From Nothobranchius furzeri (taxonomy: Eukaryota > Chordata > Actinopteri > Cyprinodontiformes > Nothobranchiidae), in the NCBI RefSeq assembly GCF_043380555.1, contig NC_091747.1, positions 75,831,504-75,895,503 on the forward strand: DNA of 64,000 nucleotides. Direction: 5' to 3'. The position numbers and the translations under genes are program-made. Of this stretch, positions 11,971-24,808 are shown one piece after another (within the stretch, counting starts at the first letter, position 1; every line of letters begins with the position of its first letter). The notes beneath the pieces are model-generated. The model was not told the origin of the DNA and ran no database searches. It worked only from the letters and a program-made list of their open reading frames with translations.

Positions 11971-12739
11971 AAAGATGTTACGTTCTTGGCATGTTCTGAT
12001 TCCCGACCTGTGATGAAGAGCAAGATGAAGAGATGACAGTGAAAAAGTAAAACAGACCTTTGCAGCCGCTGACGGCATGGACTAACCAGCATGAAAGATA
12101 ATTATCGAGTTTAAAAGAAAAAAAAAGTTTTGCATGAATCTATCGTCTTTTCACCTTTGACCCGTGAGCAGCAGAGCCCGGCTGCTCTCCTTCGCCTCTA
12201 AAACTCGACGGGCAACTTCGACATGACAAAGACCACAGAGCTGCTTGGAAAAAATAAATAAAAAATCGTGTGACAAACCAAGATGGTGGCTGCAAAAATA
12301 ACATTTGGCAGCTTTGTTTTCCTGTTATGGCTTTCTTGCCCAGGCTGTATTATAGAGAACTATGTGGTCACTTTTCATAGTTGCTATGGTTTCTCAATGG
12401 TCAGTCCCTCTGTCCTGTCTGTTTCCCTCTGACTGCCATTTTGTTGTTTTTGTTATTGAATGTCCATTATAAAAAAAATGCTTTATATAAAAACTTTTGT
12501 TGTGAATACGCTTCCTGTTTGTTTTCCTTTGAAATGATGTTGTTCCACTCATAGTATATGCAATCCCCACCAACTTGAATACGCTCAAAGAGACTTTCTG
12601 TCATTTATATTTGTGTTTTTGATAAAGTTGGTGACAGTTGCTACCGTTCTGAACAGCCTCGGTTTGGAGAAATAGCTTTTATCCTAAATGGCTGATAGGC
12701 TAACAGCTAGGCTAGCAGTTCTCAAACTCTGAACTCTTA
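11971..12739. other. Intergenic, nothing recognised
   Basis: AT-rich non-coding sequence downstream of rbfox2. A TGCATG lies at 12131-12136. No exon or repeat family is recognised, although the 3'UTR could extend into it. Confidence 0.35.
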
Positions 12740-13060
12740 TGGGCCATTCCCATCTGTACCGGGTCGGCCCGGGCCGGGTAGCGTAGGTTGTTTACATATC
12801 TGGGTGGCCTGGTATTTTTCCGGGCCAACCAAGGCTCATTCTCAGCCCTCTTCTCGAGGGGGTCTGCTTCAGGCCGACCAGGGCCAACACACCCACTGCT
12901 GACAGCAAATTCACCCCTTCCATTAGAGCAAGCCTCTGATTGGTGGGTAGAATCAGCCCACATGGGCTTAAGACAAGGATGTGTGGAATCAACCGGGCCA
13001 GACTGGGGCCGACTGGGGATACCCGGCCCGGGCCGACCCGGTACAGATGGGAATGGCCCA
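12740..13060. mobile_element. Harbinger-type MITE, copy 2 (321 bp)
   Basis: Same family and orientation as 5954-6259, with the terminal repeats TGGGCCATTCCCATCTGTAC conserved at both ends. It is flanked by TTA on each side (12737-12739 and 13061-13063), which gives the 3-bp target duplication missing from copy 1. It differs from copy 1 by a few substitutions and small insertions near the right end. Confidence 0.85.
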
Positions 13061-13814
13061 TTAGAAACTCAATCTGGACCCAGGTTAGTCTAGGCTGCAT
13101 TAATGAGGTCATTCATGTTTACTACATTCAAAAAGTTTTTGGTTTAACCAATGAATTGATCATTTGGTCAAATATAATGTGTTGTGGTCTAGATTCTGGT
13201 CTGAGATTAAGCTTTTGGATAAAATATTTAAGGTGAGGGGAATAATTCTCCACAGAGCAACAAGTTATTAACTTTAGCATTTTTACCGGCTGGTAACAAG
13301 ATGGCGTTAGTTCCTGGCTTTGCCACAGTCACTAACAACCTTTTGAAAATGTTTACAGCTAACCTTCTCTTACTGTCTATGGTCTTCTTTGGTAGTGTCC
13401 TGGGTACCACATCGTACGCTCACCAGACTCTTTTATCCTTCAGGTCGTCTGTGATTGGCTAAAATATGCCGTGGCTCTCCTTTCCATTCTGTTTACATTC
13501 GTCAGGTGCTGGACCCTAAGCCAAACTCTGGATCTGAGCTAAGAACCTGTTTTTCTGAATCTTTCAAAAATAAAACATTTAAAAACAACCAAAATATCCC
13601 CTAAAAGTCAGATGCATAAAAAAGAAGTCAGAAATGTATAAATGTATGTATTATTATTAATATCTGTCATGTTGATTATTTCTGATCCACAGCCAAAACT
13701 ATGTGGACAAAAATAAAGCATCAGCATTCTAAAGATTGTTTACAAAGCATTCAAACAACATAAATATGATTAAATGCAATATAACTGCCTAAGGGGTTCA
13801 TGCAGACAGACAAC
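13061..13814. other. Intergenic, nothing recognised
   Basis: AT-rich sequence without coding signal on either strand. Confidence 0.35.
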
Positions 13815-14133
13815 ATTCAATTCAATTCAAGTTTATTTATAAAGCGCCAAATCATGACAAGAGCCGTCTCAAGGCACTTCACATAATAAACATTCCAATT
13901 CAGGTCAGTTCATTAAGCCAATCAGAAATAATGTTTCCTATATAAGGAACCCAGCAAATTGCATCAAGTCACTGACTAGTGTCAGTGACTATACAGCAAT
14001 CCTCATACTAAGCAAGCATGCAGCGACAGTGGAGAGGAAAACTCCCTTTTAACAGGAAGAAACCTCCAGAGAATCCTGGCTCAGTATAAGCAGCCATCCA
14101 CCATGACTCACTGGGGATCGAGAAGACAGAGCA

Positions 14134-14172
<39 letters not shown>

Positions 14173-15055
14173 GCACAATAATGTGTCTACAGTTCTATTG
14201 TGATGTCTTAGTAAATATTCTATTTGGTGAGATAAACTTTATTGTATTTATCCTAGTGGAGCTCTAATTAAATGGGTAAACTAGCAGTAAAACGTCCAAT
14301 GTCAAGGAAAGCAAAAAGTTATTATCAGGAGATGGAGAATGTTTAAGTGGTTAGCAGCAGAGTTCTAGTCGATGGCCCCCTCCATGAGGCCACCACAGCT
14401 CAGCAGAATGTCGTTGTAGCTTCTTCTGGGGAGAAAAACACTTAGAGAGAAAATAAAGTTAACAGCTGAAATTGCAGAAAGTAATACAGTTAAAGAGCAG
14501 ATAGCAGAAGAAAGCAGTAGAGTGTGGAAATTGGTTAGTGTATCCTCCAGCAGTCTAAGCCTATAGCAGCATAACTACAGAGATAACTCTGGATAATCTA
14601 TCCTATTTAGATGGAGGCATGTTGGAGGCAGGGCAAGGGAGAGCCGTCTTTACCGACTGTACACTCACCTCCCTCTACTCCCCCACTTGTCCTGATTTAG
14701 GCTAACATCAGATTTTAACCATAGGCCCTATCAAATAAAAATGTTTTAAGCCTAGTCTTAAATGTAGACAAAGTGTCTGCCTCACGGACTAAAGCTGGGA
14801 GCTGGTTCCACAGGAGAGGAGCCTGATAACTAAAAGATTTGCCTCCCATCCTAATTTCAGATATTCTGGGAACCACCAGTAGACCTGCAGTCTGAGAGCG
14901 AAGTGCTCGGTTAGGAACGTATGGAACAATCAGATCACTGATGTATGATGGAGCTTAATTATTAAGAGCTTTATATGTGAGAAGGAGGATCTTAAAATCT
15001 ATTCTGAATTTAACAGGTAGCCAATGTAGGGAAGCTAAGACAACATCAGTCCTTT
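13815..15055 (-). mobile_element. L2-like LINE 3' fragment with internal (CA)n
   Basis: Read on the - strand, about 14740-15055 encodes the reverse-transcriptase C-terminal block (LASLHWLPV-type, then LWNQLP, then FKTRLKT) in broken frames. A long 3'UTR follows with an internal (GT)n at 14138-14168 and a terminal AATTGAATTGAATT tail at 13815. Copies of the same 3' end are at 25770-27764, 28755-29330, 29521-29685, 31609-32122 and 32150-32580. Confidence 0.75.
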
Positions 15056-15337
15056 GAAATAGGAACTCCCTTTTAAAACCTGAGCTGCACTTCGAGTAGG
15101 CTGAGGAGGATCATCTTCATCTTTATTCTCTGACTCAAGGTCCAACAAAAGCAACATAAGGTCATGAATGATGAGTCTGTATTGAGTGCATGTATGGATT
15201 TTGATTTGTTTAATGCAGGATTACAGAAAATTGAACTTAAAACATACTCACTGTTCTTTATACTTGCAGTCGGCTCATTTGCATCCAGTCTCTGGAATTC
15301 TAATGAAGAAAATTAGACTAGTGTGCTGGCTTATGTG

Positions 15338-16150
15338 AAGAAGAAGAAGAAGAAGAAGAAGAAGAAGAAGAAGAAGAAGAAGAAGAAGAAGAAGAAGATA
15401 TCATTTCTATAGCGCCTCAAGAAGAAAATCACGAGGCGCTTCACAAAAACAAAAAAATGTAAAAATATAAAAAGCATTTAGAAAATGGTTAAAAATATAT
15501 TTAAAATGAGCAAAACGAGACAATTGTGATAAAAAAAATGTTAAGAAAGAGAGAGAGAGTGAACAGGAAAGAGGGAAACCAGTGGATCCTGAGGAAGGTG
15601 GAATAGGTGGGGAGAGCAGAATAAAGAGAGAGTGGTGAAGAAGGTCATACAAAAGCCAGCTTGAACAAGTGAGTCTTCAGCTGCTTTTTAAAGGAGACCA
15701 CTGAGTCCACTGATCTCAGGCTCAGGGGGAGAGAGTTCCAGAGTCTGGGGGCCACAGCAGCAAATGATCTGTCACCTTTGACCTTTAGCCTGGTGCTGCA
15801 CAACCAGTAGGCTTTGATCACTGGACCTCAGGGACCTGCTGGGGGTGTAGGGACTAAGAAGATCACCAATCTAAGATGGTTCTTGTCCATGTAAGGCCCT
15901 ATAGACCAGAACCAGGATCTTGAAATGAACCCTGAAGTTGACTGGCAGCCAGTGAAGCTGGAGGAGAAGCGGGGTGATGTGGGTGTGTTTGGAGGACTTG
16001 GTCAGAAGCCGAGCACAGGCGTTCTGAACCACCTGCAGACGGTTCAGGGAGGTTCTGCTCAGACACGTGAAAAGAGAGTTACAGTAGTCTAAGCGTGAGG
16101 AGATGAAGGTGTGGAGAACTGTCTCAAGTTCAGAGCGGGACAGAATGGGA
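15338..16150 (-). mobile_element. L2-like LINE 3' fragment with (TTC)n tail
   Basis: The - strand encodes LDYCNSLFTCLS...VQNACARLLT...LHWLPVNFRVHFKILVLVYRAL, the C-terminal end of an L2/CR1-type ORF2. Downstream stops and frameshifts show it is dead. The 3' end (GAAGCGCCTCGTGATTTTCT region near 15430) runs directly into a 60-bp (TTC)n tract at 15338-15398, so the microsatellite looks like the element's own tail expanded. Confidence 0.75.
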
Positions 16151-16481
16151 CTCCTTTTTTGTTACATTCATAATCACCAGACAAGTTGTTAAGATCATTT
16201 TAAAACTTTTTACTACAATTTATATGTTTTGCAAAGTAAAAATGCCAAAAGTCAAATGTTTTGTAGTAATAAATTGTAATATGGCTGGACAGAGGAAATA
16301 TTTTTGTTTCAGCTGTGTGATTAAAGGGTCCATCAGGAAGATTCAAAGGAAGGACTAGAAAAATGAAAGTCAATGGTATTCTACTCCATAAATACAAACT
16401 TTTCTAATTCTAATGAAAAATAAATGAAACAATAAGAAAAACGGAATCAAATTACTTCAGTGCCAGAGTTTTTGTACATAA

Positions 16482-16487
16482 TTTAAT
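16482..16487 (-). terminator. pde6h: Candidate pde6h poly(A) signal
   Basis: ATTAAA on the - strand, about 360 bp past the stop codon. No AATAAA is seen on that strand between the stop and this point, so this variant signal is the best candidate. Confidence 0.4.
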
Positions 16488-16848
16488 AGACAGTCCTTAA
16501 AACTCCCAGCAGCTTTAATGCTACACGGTCACAGATCACATCAACTGCAATCTTTTTCTACTTTTCTTTGATCTTGTTTACATTCAGAGTTCATAAAAAT
16601 AAATATATGTCTGTAACAAATGAACGTGCAAGAGATCGCTCCACAGAGGGGGGAGACGGAGACAAGAAGAGACAGTTAAGCATTAAAAGTAAAAAGTCAG
16701 ACAGTAAAGGACTAAAATGCTCAGTGGAGCATGTTTAAATGATAGCAACAGTTCCTGTTGCTACTTTGACACTTCAGAGGAGGAGTTTTTTTGTGCAACA
16801 GACACGAAGTCGGGAGAATTTTAGGCGATGGGTGAGGTGAGTCTGTCT

Positions 16849-17151
16849 CTAAATGATTCCGTATTTGGCCAAATCGCTGAGCTCCATGTCTCCGAAAGCT
16901 TCCCATGGGCAAATCACCGTGATGTCAGTACCAAGACCCTCCATGCCAGGGATGTCGTCTCCAAATCTGAAAAACAAAACGACTCAACCATCTGGGAATC
17001 TGCTGACATACGTCTGTCAAATATCTTCTAGTCTTATTTACCCCTTCTGTCCCGGTTTGGGGGCCTTGCTCTTGAAGGTGCGAGTCGTCCTCTGCTTGAA
17101 CTTTGGTGGCGCCCTCTTCTCAGCGGGCTTTGCAACGGCTGTGTCTGCCAT
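16849..17151 (-). CDS. pde6h: Retinal cGMP phosphodiesterase 6 gamma subunit (cone type)
   Basis: PDE6 gamma is the small inhibitory subunit of photoreceptor phosphodiesterase. It blocks the catalytic site in the dark and is displaced by transducin-alpha-GTP. Coding exons are 17151-17042 (starts MADTAVAKPAEKRAPPKFKQ) and 16966-16849 (FGDDIPGMEGLGTDITVICP, then WEAFGDMELSDLAKYGII and stop); the intron is only 75 bp. The polycationic segment (residues about 17-32), the FGDDIPGMEGLGTDIT hinge, the CPWEAF transducin contact with Trp, and the inhibitory C-terminus LAKYGII are all intact. The protein has 75 residues against about 83-87 in mammals. The missing part is N-terminal and includes the VTPRKGP segment with its phosphorylatable Thr. 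A non-coding first exon lies near 19199-19230, 2 kb upstream. Nearby erp27 supports PDE6H over PDE6G; cone expression is inferred. Confidence 0.92.
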
Positions 17152-17728
17152 CAGTTCGATTCTAGAGGAAAGACCGACAGCTTATTAGTTCATTTTGATG
17201 TTATCCCTCCTCCTCTAAGCCTTACCTGCAGTGATGATATAACCCTCCTTTAGGCCAAATTATAAACCAAAGCTCTTTTAGCACCTTAAGACCCTGTTGC
17301 ACAAAGAGCTTTGTCTATTTTTGCAATTTCTTGCTTTGGAGATTAGAAGTTACCTAATTCCACCACTTAACCCTTCCACTTTCCTTTCAGGTGACCCCGC
17401 CAGGACAGGGGGTGGCTAAACAGGGTTTAAAGTTTGTGCCTTGGCAGGGGTGAAGTGATGCACCCCTTAAAAAGTATTAAAATAAAAAATAAAAATACAC
17501 CAGAGGTCCATCTGACCCCATTAACAACGCGGGAGGGTTAGGTGGGTAACTACACTCCTTGGACATTATTAAACAGATCTTGTTGTGACTATGTGACTAA
17601 TAACTGTTTCTGCTTTAGAAGTCTTCTGCTGAGTTTTATTCAGGTTACAAAATCATTTATTTCAAGTCTAAAAATACAATTAAAAAGTGAATAAACATCA
17701 TTTTACACCAGATTTGTCTTTTCGATCA

Positions 17729-17870
17729 GACGTGTCCAACGCGCGGCCAGGGGCCGCCTGCGGCCCTTGGCATGATTGTGGTACACCCCCACCCACCCTT
17801 CAACAGCATATTTATTGTGGACATTTGTGTCTCAAGCAGGTTGTTGATGCTGATTGATGCCTCTGAACAT
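17729..17870. mobile_element. Degenerate hAT-like end fragment
   Basis: The sequence beginning CAGACGTGTCCAACGCGCGG with GGCCGCCTGCGGCCC resembles the common fish hAT terminus CAGGGGTGTCCAA followed by a GGCC-rich palindrome. No right end or target duplication was found. Confidence 0.35.
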
Positions 17871-18002
17871 TCTGATGTTCATTTTTATGAACATCATGGC
17901 CATTTTTGAGAATTACAAATGAAAAAAAGTCAACATAATTTATTTATTTATTTATTGTTCCCCACGAGGAATTTTAACTGGACTGTTCTGACCAATGCCT
18001 TG

Positions 18003-18813
18003 AAAAGTTCAATTCAGTTTATTTACATATATCGCTCCGTCACAACAAGAAACTTCTCCAAGTAAACGCGCCAGTTGAACCCAGTTCAGTTCATTATTCC
18101 AGTTAGTGAAAGGTTTCCTTTGTACGGCTCCAGTTTGTGCAGAACTCTGTGGCTAGGTTCCTGACAGGCACTAGATGTCGAGAGCACATTACCCCAGTGC
18201 TGGCTGCTCTGCACTGGCTCCCGGTAAAATATCGAGCTCAGTTTAAAATCTTAACTCTCGTTTATAAGGCCCTTCAGGGCAGTGCCCCCTCGTACATTAC
18301 TGCGCTTTTGAACAGGTATGCTCCATCTCGGTCTCTTCGCTCAGCCGAGCAGGAACTTCTGGTGGTCCCCCGGTCGAAATTTCGATCGAGGGGTTGTCGT
18401 GCTTTTTCTATTTTGGCTCCAACTCTGTGGAACGAATTGCCACAGAGCATTAGGCAGGCACCATCCCTTCAAGTCTTTAAGTCTCGTTTAAAGACTCATT
18501 TTTATCTGATTGCATTTTAGCGCTAGGGTCATTTGAATTGCCCTAACATTATGGTTTTAACTATTATTCTTTTTAACCCAGATGCTTGATTTTATTTTGT
18601 CTGACATTTGTTTTTTTATCGATTAGTCTTATTCCGATATCTCTCATCTGTAATAGTGGTTGCTTGATATTTTATGATTTTATGTTTTTATCCTGCTTTT
18701 ATGCCCATGTACTGGGAATGTTTTTCTTTTAATGATGTTGTTCAACACCTTGGGCTTCGGATAATGTTGTAGAAGGTGCTATACAAATAAAATTTGATTG
18801 ATTGATTGATTGA
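18003..18813 (+). mobile_element. L2-like LINE 3' fragment with 127-codon RT C-terminal frame
   Basis: The frame 18137-18520 reads QNSVARFLTGTRCREHITPV, LAALHWLPVKYR, LWNELPQSIR and FKSRLKTHFY. This is the conserved end of an L2-type reverse transcriptase ORF, open and relatively well preserved. A 3'UTR follows and ends in AAATTTGATTGATTGATTGA at about 18813, a typical L2-like tail. It lies in the pde6h intron, antisense to the gene. A short antisense piece of the other L2-like family follows at about 18815-18945. Confidence 0.8.
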
Positions 18814-19198
18814 AGGACACCCAGCAGACTGCATCGAGTCACTGACTTGTTGCATGTAGTGACAGTGGAGAGGAAAACTCTCCTTTAACCTCCAACGGAA
18901 CCTGGCTCAGTTTGAGCAGCCATCCTTTACGACTGCCTAAATGGGATGTAGAAGGTTGAATTTCTTATGCATACTCAGATTTTAGGCTGAAAATGATCAT
19001 TAACATCATGGCTGACAACAGGTATGTTTGTGTCTCTTTTCTTACAAAACACATTTTAACCTCTTTGTTGCATCTTCAGAATTTAGAATGGAATCAGTGA
19101 AATCACAGAGAAGTTAAAAACATAAATTTGAGGTAAAAAAAAAACAACCTCAAAGCAGAACCGAGTAAATCCAGAATATGAGGAAGGTGAAATCTTAC

Positions 19199-19230
19199 CG
19201 GTTTCAGTAGTAGCACTCTCGTCTGAAGTC
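19199..19230 (-). other. pde6h: pde6h non-coding first exon (5'UTR)
   Basis: On the - strand a GTAAGATT donor at 19198 ends this segment. The matching acceptor is CTCTAG just before 17161, so ten further 5'UTR bases precede the ATG at 17151. The 5' boundary is set only by the expected distance from the TATA box. The intron (17162-19198) contains an L2-like LINE. Confidence 0.6.
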
Positions 19231-19257
19231 TCTGTGCCCAGCTTCAGTTCCCTGTCA

Positions 19258-19265
19258 CTTATATA
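19258..19265 (-). promoter_or_regulatory. pde6h: TATA box of pde6h
   Basis: TATATAAG on the - strand lies about 30 bp upstream of the inferred start site. A TAAGCC-like half-site, as bound by CRX/OTX homeodomain factors of photoreceptors, lies just upstream on the same promoter near 19280; that role is inference. Confidence 0.65.
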
Positions 19266-19699
19266 CCCCCTCCTCCTCTAAGCCTCACCTTAAAGCATAC
19301 TGCCTCGTGAAAATGGCCGCTGCCTTGCATAATCAATTATCAGGGTGAGGATCTAAATCAGTCCTGCTCAGTGGTTTAGTTTCTGAATATAGAGTCATGC
19401 TCTTTCCAAGAGGAGAAGAGCGTACTTTAGTTTCTCCAAAGCACCATGAATTCAGCTGAGTTGCCTTCCAAAATTATGAGTATTAATTACGTTTTTTGTT
19501 CTACAAGTGAGAAATCATGGATATATGTCTTACTGTTGCTTTTCTTTCCTCCGGCCATGGTCTCTAAGTAAATGTAATTGTTAATAAATGAGGGTAATAG
19601 TGCTGAATAAATGTTTTATCACCCTCTGCTAGCTGGTCACCTAAGGCCCGTGTACTACGTTCCCCCCAGGCCAAGAGGGGACACTTAACTCTCCAGTTC

Positions 19700-20448
<749 letters not shown>

Positions 20449-22207
20449 AGTTCAGTTTAAAAGCTAAATGCTTAAGTATTCTTTATGCAGCTGATCCTGG
20501 CAAAAGTGTTTAGGACAGCTGATCCATGTGCAGGTCAGCCCAGGAAACACGTTTGTTTACACATAAAGGAAAAATACTTATATCTGATAATCTACTGAGG
20601 TCTGTTTATTCAACTTTTTAATGTTAACAAGAAACAATGAGAGAAATGGGCGATGCATATGCTGAGAAGATGTGTTGAAATGTCTTAATTATGGGCTCTT
20701 TAACGTTTTGTTCTGATTTAGATGTGGATGAAGAGAGCGTTTTTAATATTTTACCTTTAGAAATTAGGTTTTGACCAGTAAACCTTCATCCAAACAGCAG
20801 CTTAATGTCAGCGTTTTGCACCATTAACAAAGGTTTTAGGTTTATTTGGGTTTTGGTATTGGGCCACACCTCTGATTACTCAGCTCAGCTCCTCGTCGCC
20901 GTCCATCACGACCCCTCCCTCCTCCATCTCACCGGATTCCCTCCTTTTCTCACGTGTCCTTTCCTCCTCATGTCAGCTATTCACCAGCTCTCTCCTTTTC
21001 CTGCTTCTCCTTTTAAATAAAAAAACAGAGACATATTTTTGTCAGTGGGAACGTTTGTGTTACACAACTGGCTCTTTCAGTTGTTTTCTTTTATCACTCC
21101 TCTGTCTCAGTCACAGTTACAGCTGTTGCTCCAGAAAGCGACACCACTCCGATCCTCTTGCATTTGTGTGCTGACAGGCGTGTCTGTCTTGTGTTGTTTA
21201 TGTTTACTCCCAGATAGTCTGCGTTTTACCCTTTTGTGGCAGATCTGCCAAATAAAAGGAGGACAGCATTCTCGTCTGAGTGGATTAGCAACCCAAAGGA
21301 CTTTGAGAGGACGTCTTCAGCCTGAGAGGAGGGGGACAGATGTGAGAAACGAGAGGCAGATTCAGTAAAAAAAAAAAAAAGTGAAAAAGATGTTGTTGTT
21401 GTTTTTTGCACTACAACAGAAGTGAGGCTGAGATGAGGTAAAGATTTGATCAGCTTTATAAATCTAGCATGAGATGCTGTGAGGTCGGTAGGAACCGCCT
21501 CTTTTTAGCAGTTTATTTTTTCCAAACAGGCAGATGTTGCATCTCCTGCTGACTGAAAGGCTTCTCCTAAATAAATGATCAGCCATCGCTTTAAGAGCAA
21601 CTGAACCAGACCAGAAGGGGGTGATCTATTTCAAGACTTTTCAATATTTTAAGCCAACTCTCAGTCCTTCCATCCTTTGCTTTGTTCTTGTGAAAGCTTC
21701 TTGTCTGATTCAGACTCGGAGATTCCCAGCATGGCGGGCCTTGGCTCACACATCACAGTGCCCACTGGAGGCCTTCAGGGATGTGGAGCTCAGCAACTTG
21801 GCAACACGTGGATCTGCTTCTTCCCTTGTTGCTGCTTATTCTCCCACACGTGGCCCCATAATCGACCAAAAAGCAAGTGATCTATTACCTCCATGCTGGT
21901 CTGATGAGGCAGCCTTTGATGCGGTTGAGGTTTGACCTGGATCAGAAGAAACTCTGGACCATCCTGCACTTTAGTTTCCTGTTCAGCTCTATCAAACATC
22001 CATCATCCCGTCCTCCATAATTCATGTTTTGTTTTATCCTCCCTCTTCCATCTCTTGCACCAAATACTTTCATCACAGAGAGAAAAATAAGCCTGACGGA
22101 GCCTGTTGCATGGTTCTTGATAAAAAAAAGGATTATTTATCAGACGCTGTGATTTCCTCCAAGTCGTCGGCCTCCCCATAGCTGCTGAGCTACCTACAGA
22201 TATGTTT
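20449..22207. other. Intergenic, no gene recognised
   Basis: No conserved coding exon or repeat family was recognised on either strand. The open frames here are short, overlap in several frames and resemble no family. The stretch is partly pyrimidine-rich near 20900-21010. Confidence 0.35.
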
Positions 22208-22498
22208 TCACCTGCTCAGTGGCCTAGTGGTAGAGTGTCCACCCTGAGACTGGGAGATCAGGGTTCGATTCCTGGTCGGGTCATACCAAAGACTTTGAAA
22301 AAATGGGACCCAATGCCTCCCTGCTTGACACTCAGCATTAAGGGGTTGGATTGGGGGGTGAAATCACCAAATGGTTCCCGAGCGCTGCTGTGTCTGCAGC
22401 TCACCGCTCCCCCAAGGGATGGGTCAAATGCGGAGAACAAATTTCGCACACACACCTGTGTGTGTGACAAATAATGGGACTTTAACTTTAACTTTTTT
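22208..22498 (+). mobile_element. tRNA-derived SINE
   Basis: The head carries a pol III A box (GGCCTAGTGGTAGAGTG) and B box (GGTTCGATTCC) in tRNA-like spacing. The body matches the widespread fish SINE with CATACCAAAGACTTTGAAAA, then ATGGGACCCAATGCCTCC. It ends in ACTTTAACTTTAACTTTTTT. It is not a functional tRNA because the acceptor stem does not pair and a SINE body follows. Confidence 0.8.
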
Positions 22499-23491
22499 TT
22501 AAGTTACCTACACAGCATTCTGTTGTCATGAAACCCATTCTGGTGTCTTAGTAAAGAAAAACAGCTGAACTTCATCCATGGCACAAAGTTTAATCATTTA
22601 AAAACAGAATACAGTTTTCTCAAGCTGTCAAAATAAACCTGGCTTCAAGCATAACATGAGATGGGGAAAAGGAAGACAGGGAAGATACTGTTGCCATGAC
22701 AACTAGACCTGCATATTATTTTTCTGTCTCTTACAGCAAAGAGAAGGCTGAAATAAAACCGTAAAAAAAAGCCCCACAAACAGGGTTAGAGCAGATAAAC
22801 GAGCACACACGGTTAGCCCGTAAACGGGTCTTAGGGTTCCTGCTTGTGTGGAACCGGTAGAACAGCTGAAGGTGTGGGTAGCGACTTAAAACGTGGCTAA
22901 ATCCCCTGTGATGTGGTTTGGATGGGGAGAAGAAACCAGAACGATGACAATGATTACAGTAGGGTGACCTTTAATCACACATGCACATCCAGAACTAGTT
23001 GTCATAGAATGTGTTAAATAAGAATTATGATTAATAACATTTTTATTTGAACATAGAAGCAGAATTTCCCTTGCATTTATCCATAAATAGAAACAATGTG
23101 CTAACAGTTCAACTCGTGCGTGTTCTCATTGTGGCTGCGTCCACGATGCTGTTGAGATAAACAACTTATTTCTGTTTAGAATTCTGCTGTAATAATCCGA
23201 GACGAGAGCTGGGTTTTAGGTGTTTACTGTAGAGGATGATGGAGGGGAATGTTTCTGATGGGATCATCTGGGAAGTCTTAACAATGGAGGTCAGGAAAGT
23301 GAGCCTCAGAGCTGAGTTAGAACCCCTCCACATGGTACAGAGCAGAGCTGTGCAGGAACAAGACTGCTGGGACATTAAGGGCACGGCTCAATCAGAGTGA
23401 ACTTGTCAGCTTCATCATCGGGTCTGCATGGCAGTCCTAAGATGTTAGGACAGCGGTGGTTTAAGGCTAATGATAGTTTAAGGAAAATTAA
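22499..23491. other. Intergenic, nothing recognised
   Basis: No coding exon or identifiable repeat. Confidence 0.35.
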
Positions 23492-23832
23492 AGGTGCAGT
23501 ATGTAGAAATTAAGTAAAAATTACATCCTGTGGTAAAATTTGGTTACTGCAACCACTTGAACAACTCTGGCGCGTTTTGCCGGCCGTCGTCAAATTACTA
23601 TTGTCGGCGTTGCAGTTTTAGCTTGCAGGAGACACGACAACCCCACCCTCACTGATGGTAAACAGTAGTTACGTCCCTCCTTTGTTTGCTGAAAGGCGAA
23701 AAACTGACAATCCACCAGCCAGCTGGATATGAAATATGTTTCAGTACAACCTTCCTTCCAAAATGAATCATTAGACTCTTTTGAGATTTTCTTACTGTAA
23801 AGTTCTCATTATATTCTGACATGCTGCACTTT
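23492..23832. mobile_element. MITE, 341 bp, with TAA target duplication
   Basis: The left end AGGTGCAGTATGTAGAA and, in reverse, the right end AAAGTGCAGCATGTCAGAA form imperfect terminal inverted repeats. TAA flanks both sides. A PIF/Harbinger-type origin is suggested by the 3-bp TAA. Confidence 0.55.
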
Positions 23833-24808
23833 TAAATATGAATAAAGTTAATGCTAATGTTTCTGATCTGATTCCAACACTGCTGGGTCCATCATCATCC
23901 TTTCTCAGCTTCTTGAATAAAATGATTAGTTAGTGAATTTTCTGTTGTTTTGATTAGACTAATTTATGGCGATGCATCAGTTGGACATTCTGCTGCAAAA
24001 AGAAAACAAACACCAGCTAAAAACGTTCATACAGAGAATTTACAACGATGCAATTATGAAAATGAAGCGATATAAAGCTTCGGTATTTCTGATTGAGACA
24101 CTTTATGACAAATAAAAACTATAACAATGGAATAAAACTTTTCCTTTTTAAATTCCTGAATCCATGCCGGTGTCCTGGTCGAGACACAGCCGCAGCAGGT
24201 AGACTGTTCCAAACACCAAATCAGTTCTCTGTGTTGAAAACAGAATCAGCTTCTTCCTCTGATAGAAATAAGAGTCACTCTGGTGAGATTGTTTCTGGGC
24301 AATCAAACAGGGACTCATCAGAGGTGCTGGACTATAATGAAATAACAGAAGTAATATAATTATTTTTATTTTTCCACTTTCTAAGTCAGCCCCTTCTAAG
24401 AGTGCTCACAGGTAGAGTAAAAATAACACCTGCTGTCTATTCTGTCTCTCAGGCCAAAGGATTAGATGGTACAGCGTCACAGGCTGGATTACTTCTCCGT
24501 GTGCTTAAACTGACTACAATTAGAAGTCTTAATAATAGCTATTGCATGGTGGAGATCTCTATTCAAAGCAGCAGTAAAATACAGAATATTCATTATTAAA
24601 CCAATGCAGTATTTCATCTTGGTTATTTACTCTGAGATTATTCTTTCTACAACTGAAGGTTTCGCACATTTATCTGGATTCCGTATGTCGGAGATCCGAG
24701 TCTGTTTCACCAAAAACAGATTTTCTTGTATGTATTTGCATGAAGTGATTCTCTGTGGGAGTTCTTGAACTCTAATTAAATGTAAAGGTCAGAAAAGGGT
24801 AGAATGCC
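23833..24808. other. Intergenic, nothing recognised
   Basis: AT-rich sequence without recognised exon or repeat. Confidence 0.35.

Noticed and set aside
21621..21935. 104-codon frame as a gene
   Set aside because: Overlaps similar frames on both strands, with no recognised domain or splice partners.
22214..22286. tRNA gene with A and B boxes
   Set aside because: The boxes are intact but the cloverleaf arms do not pair properly, and a known SINE body and tail follow.
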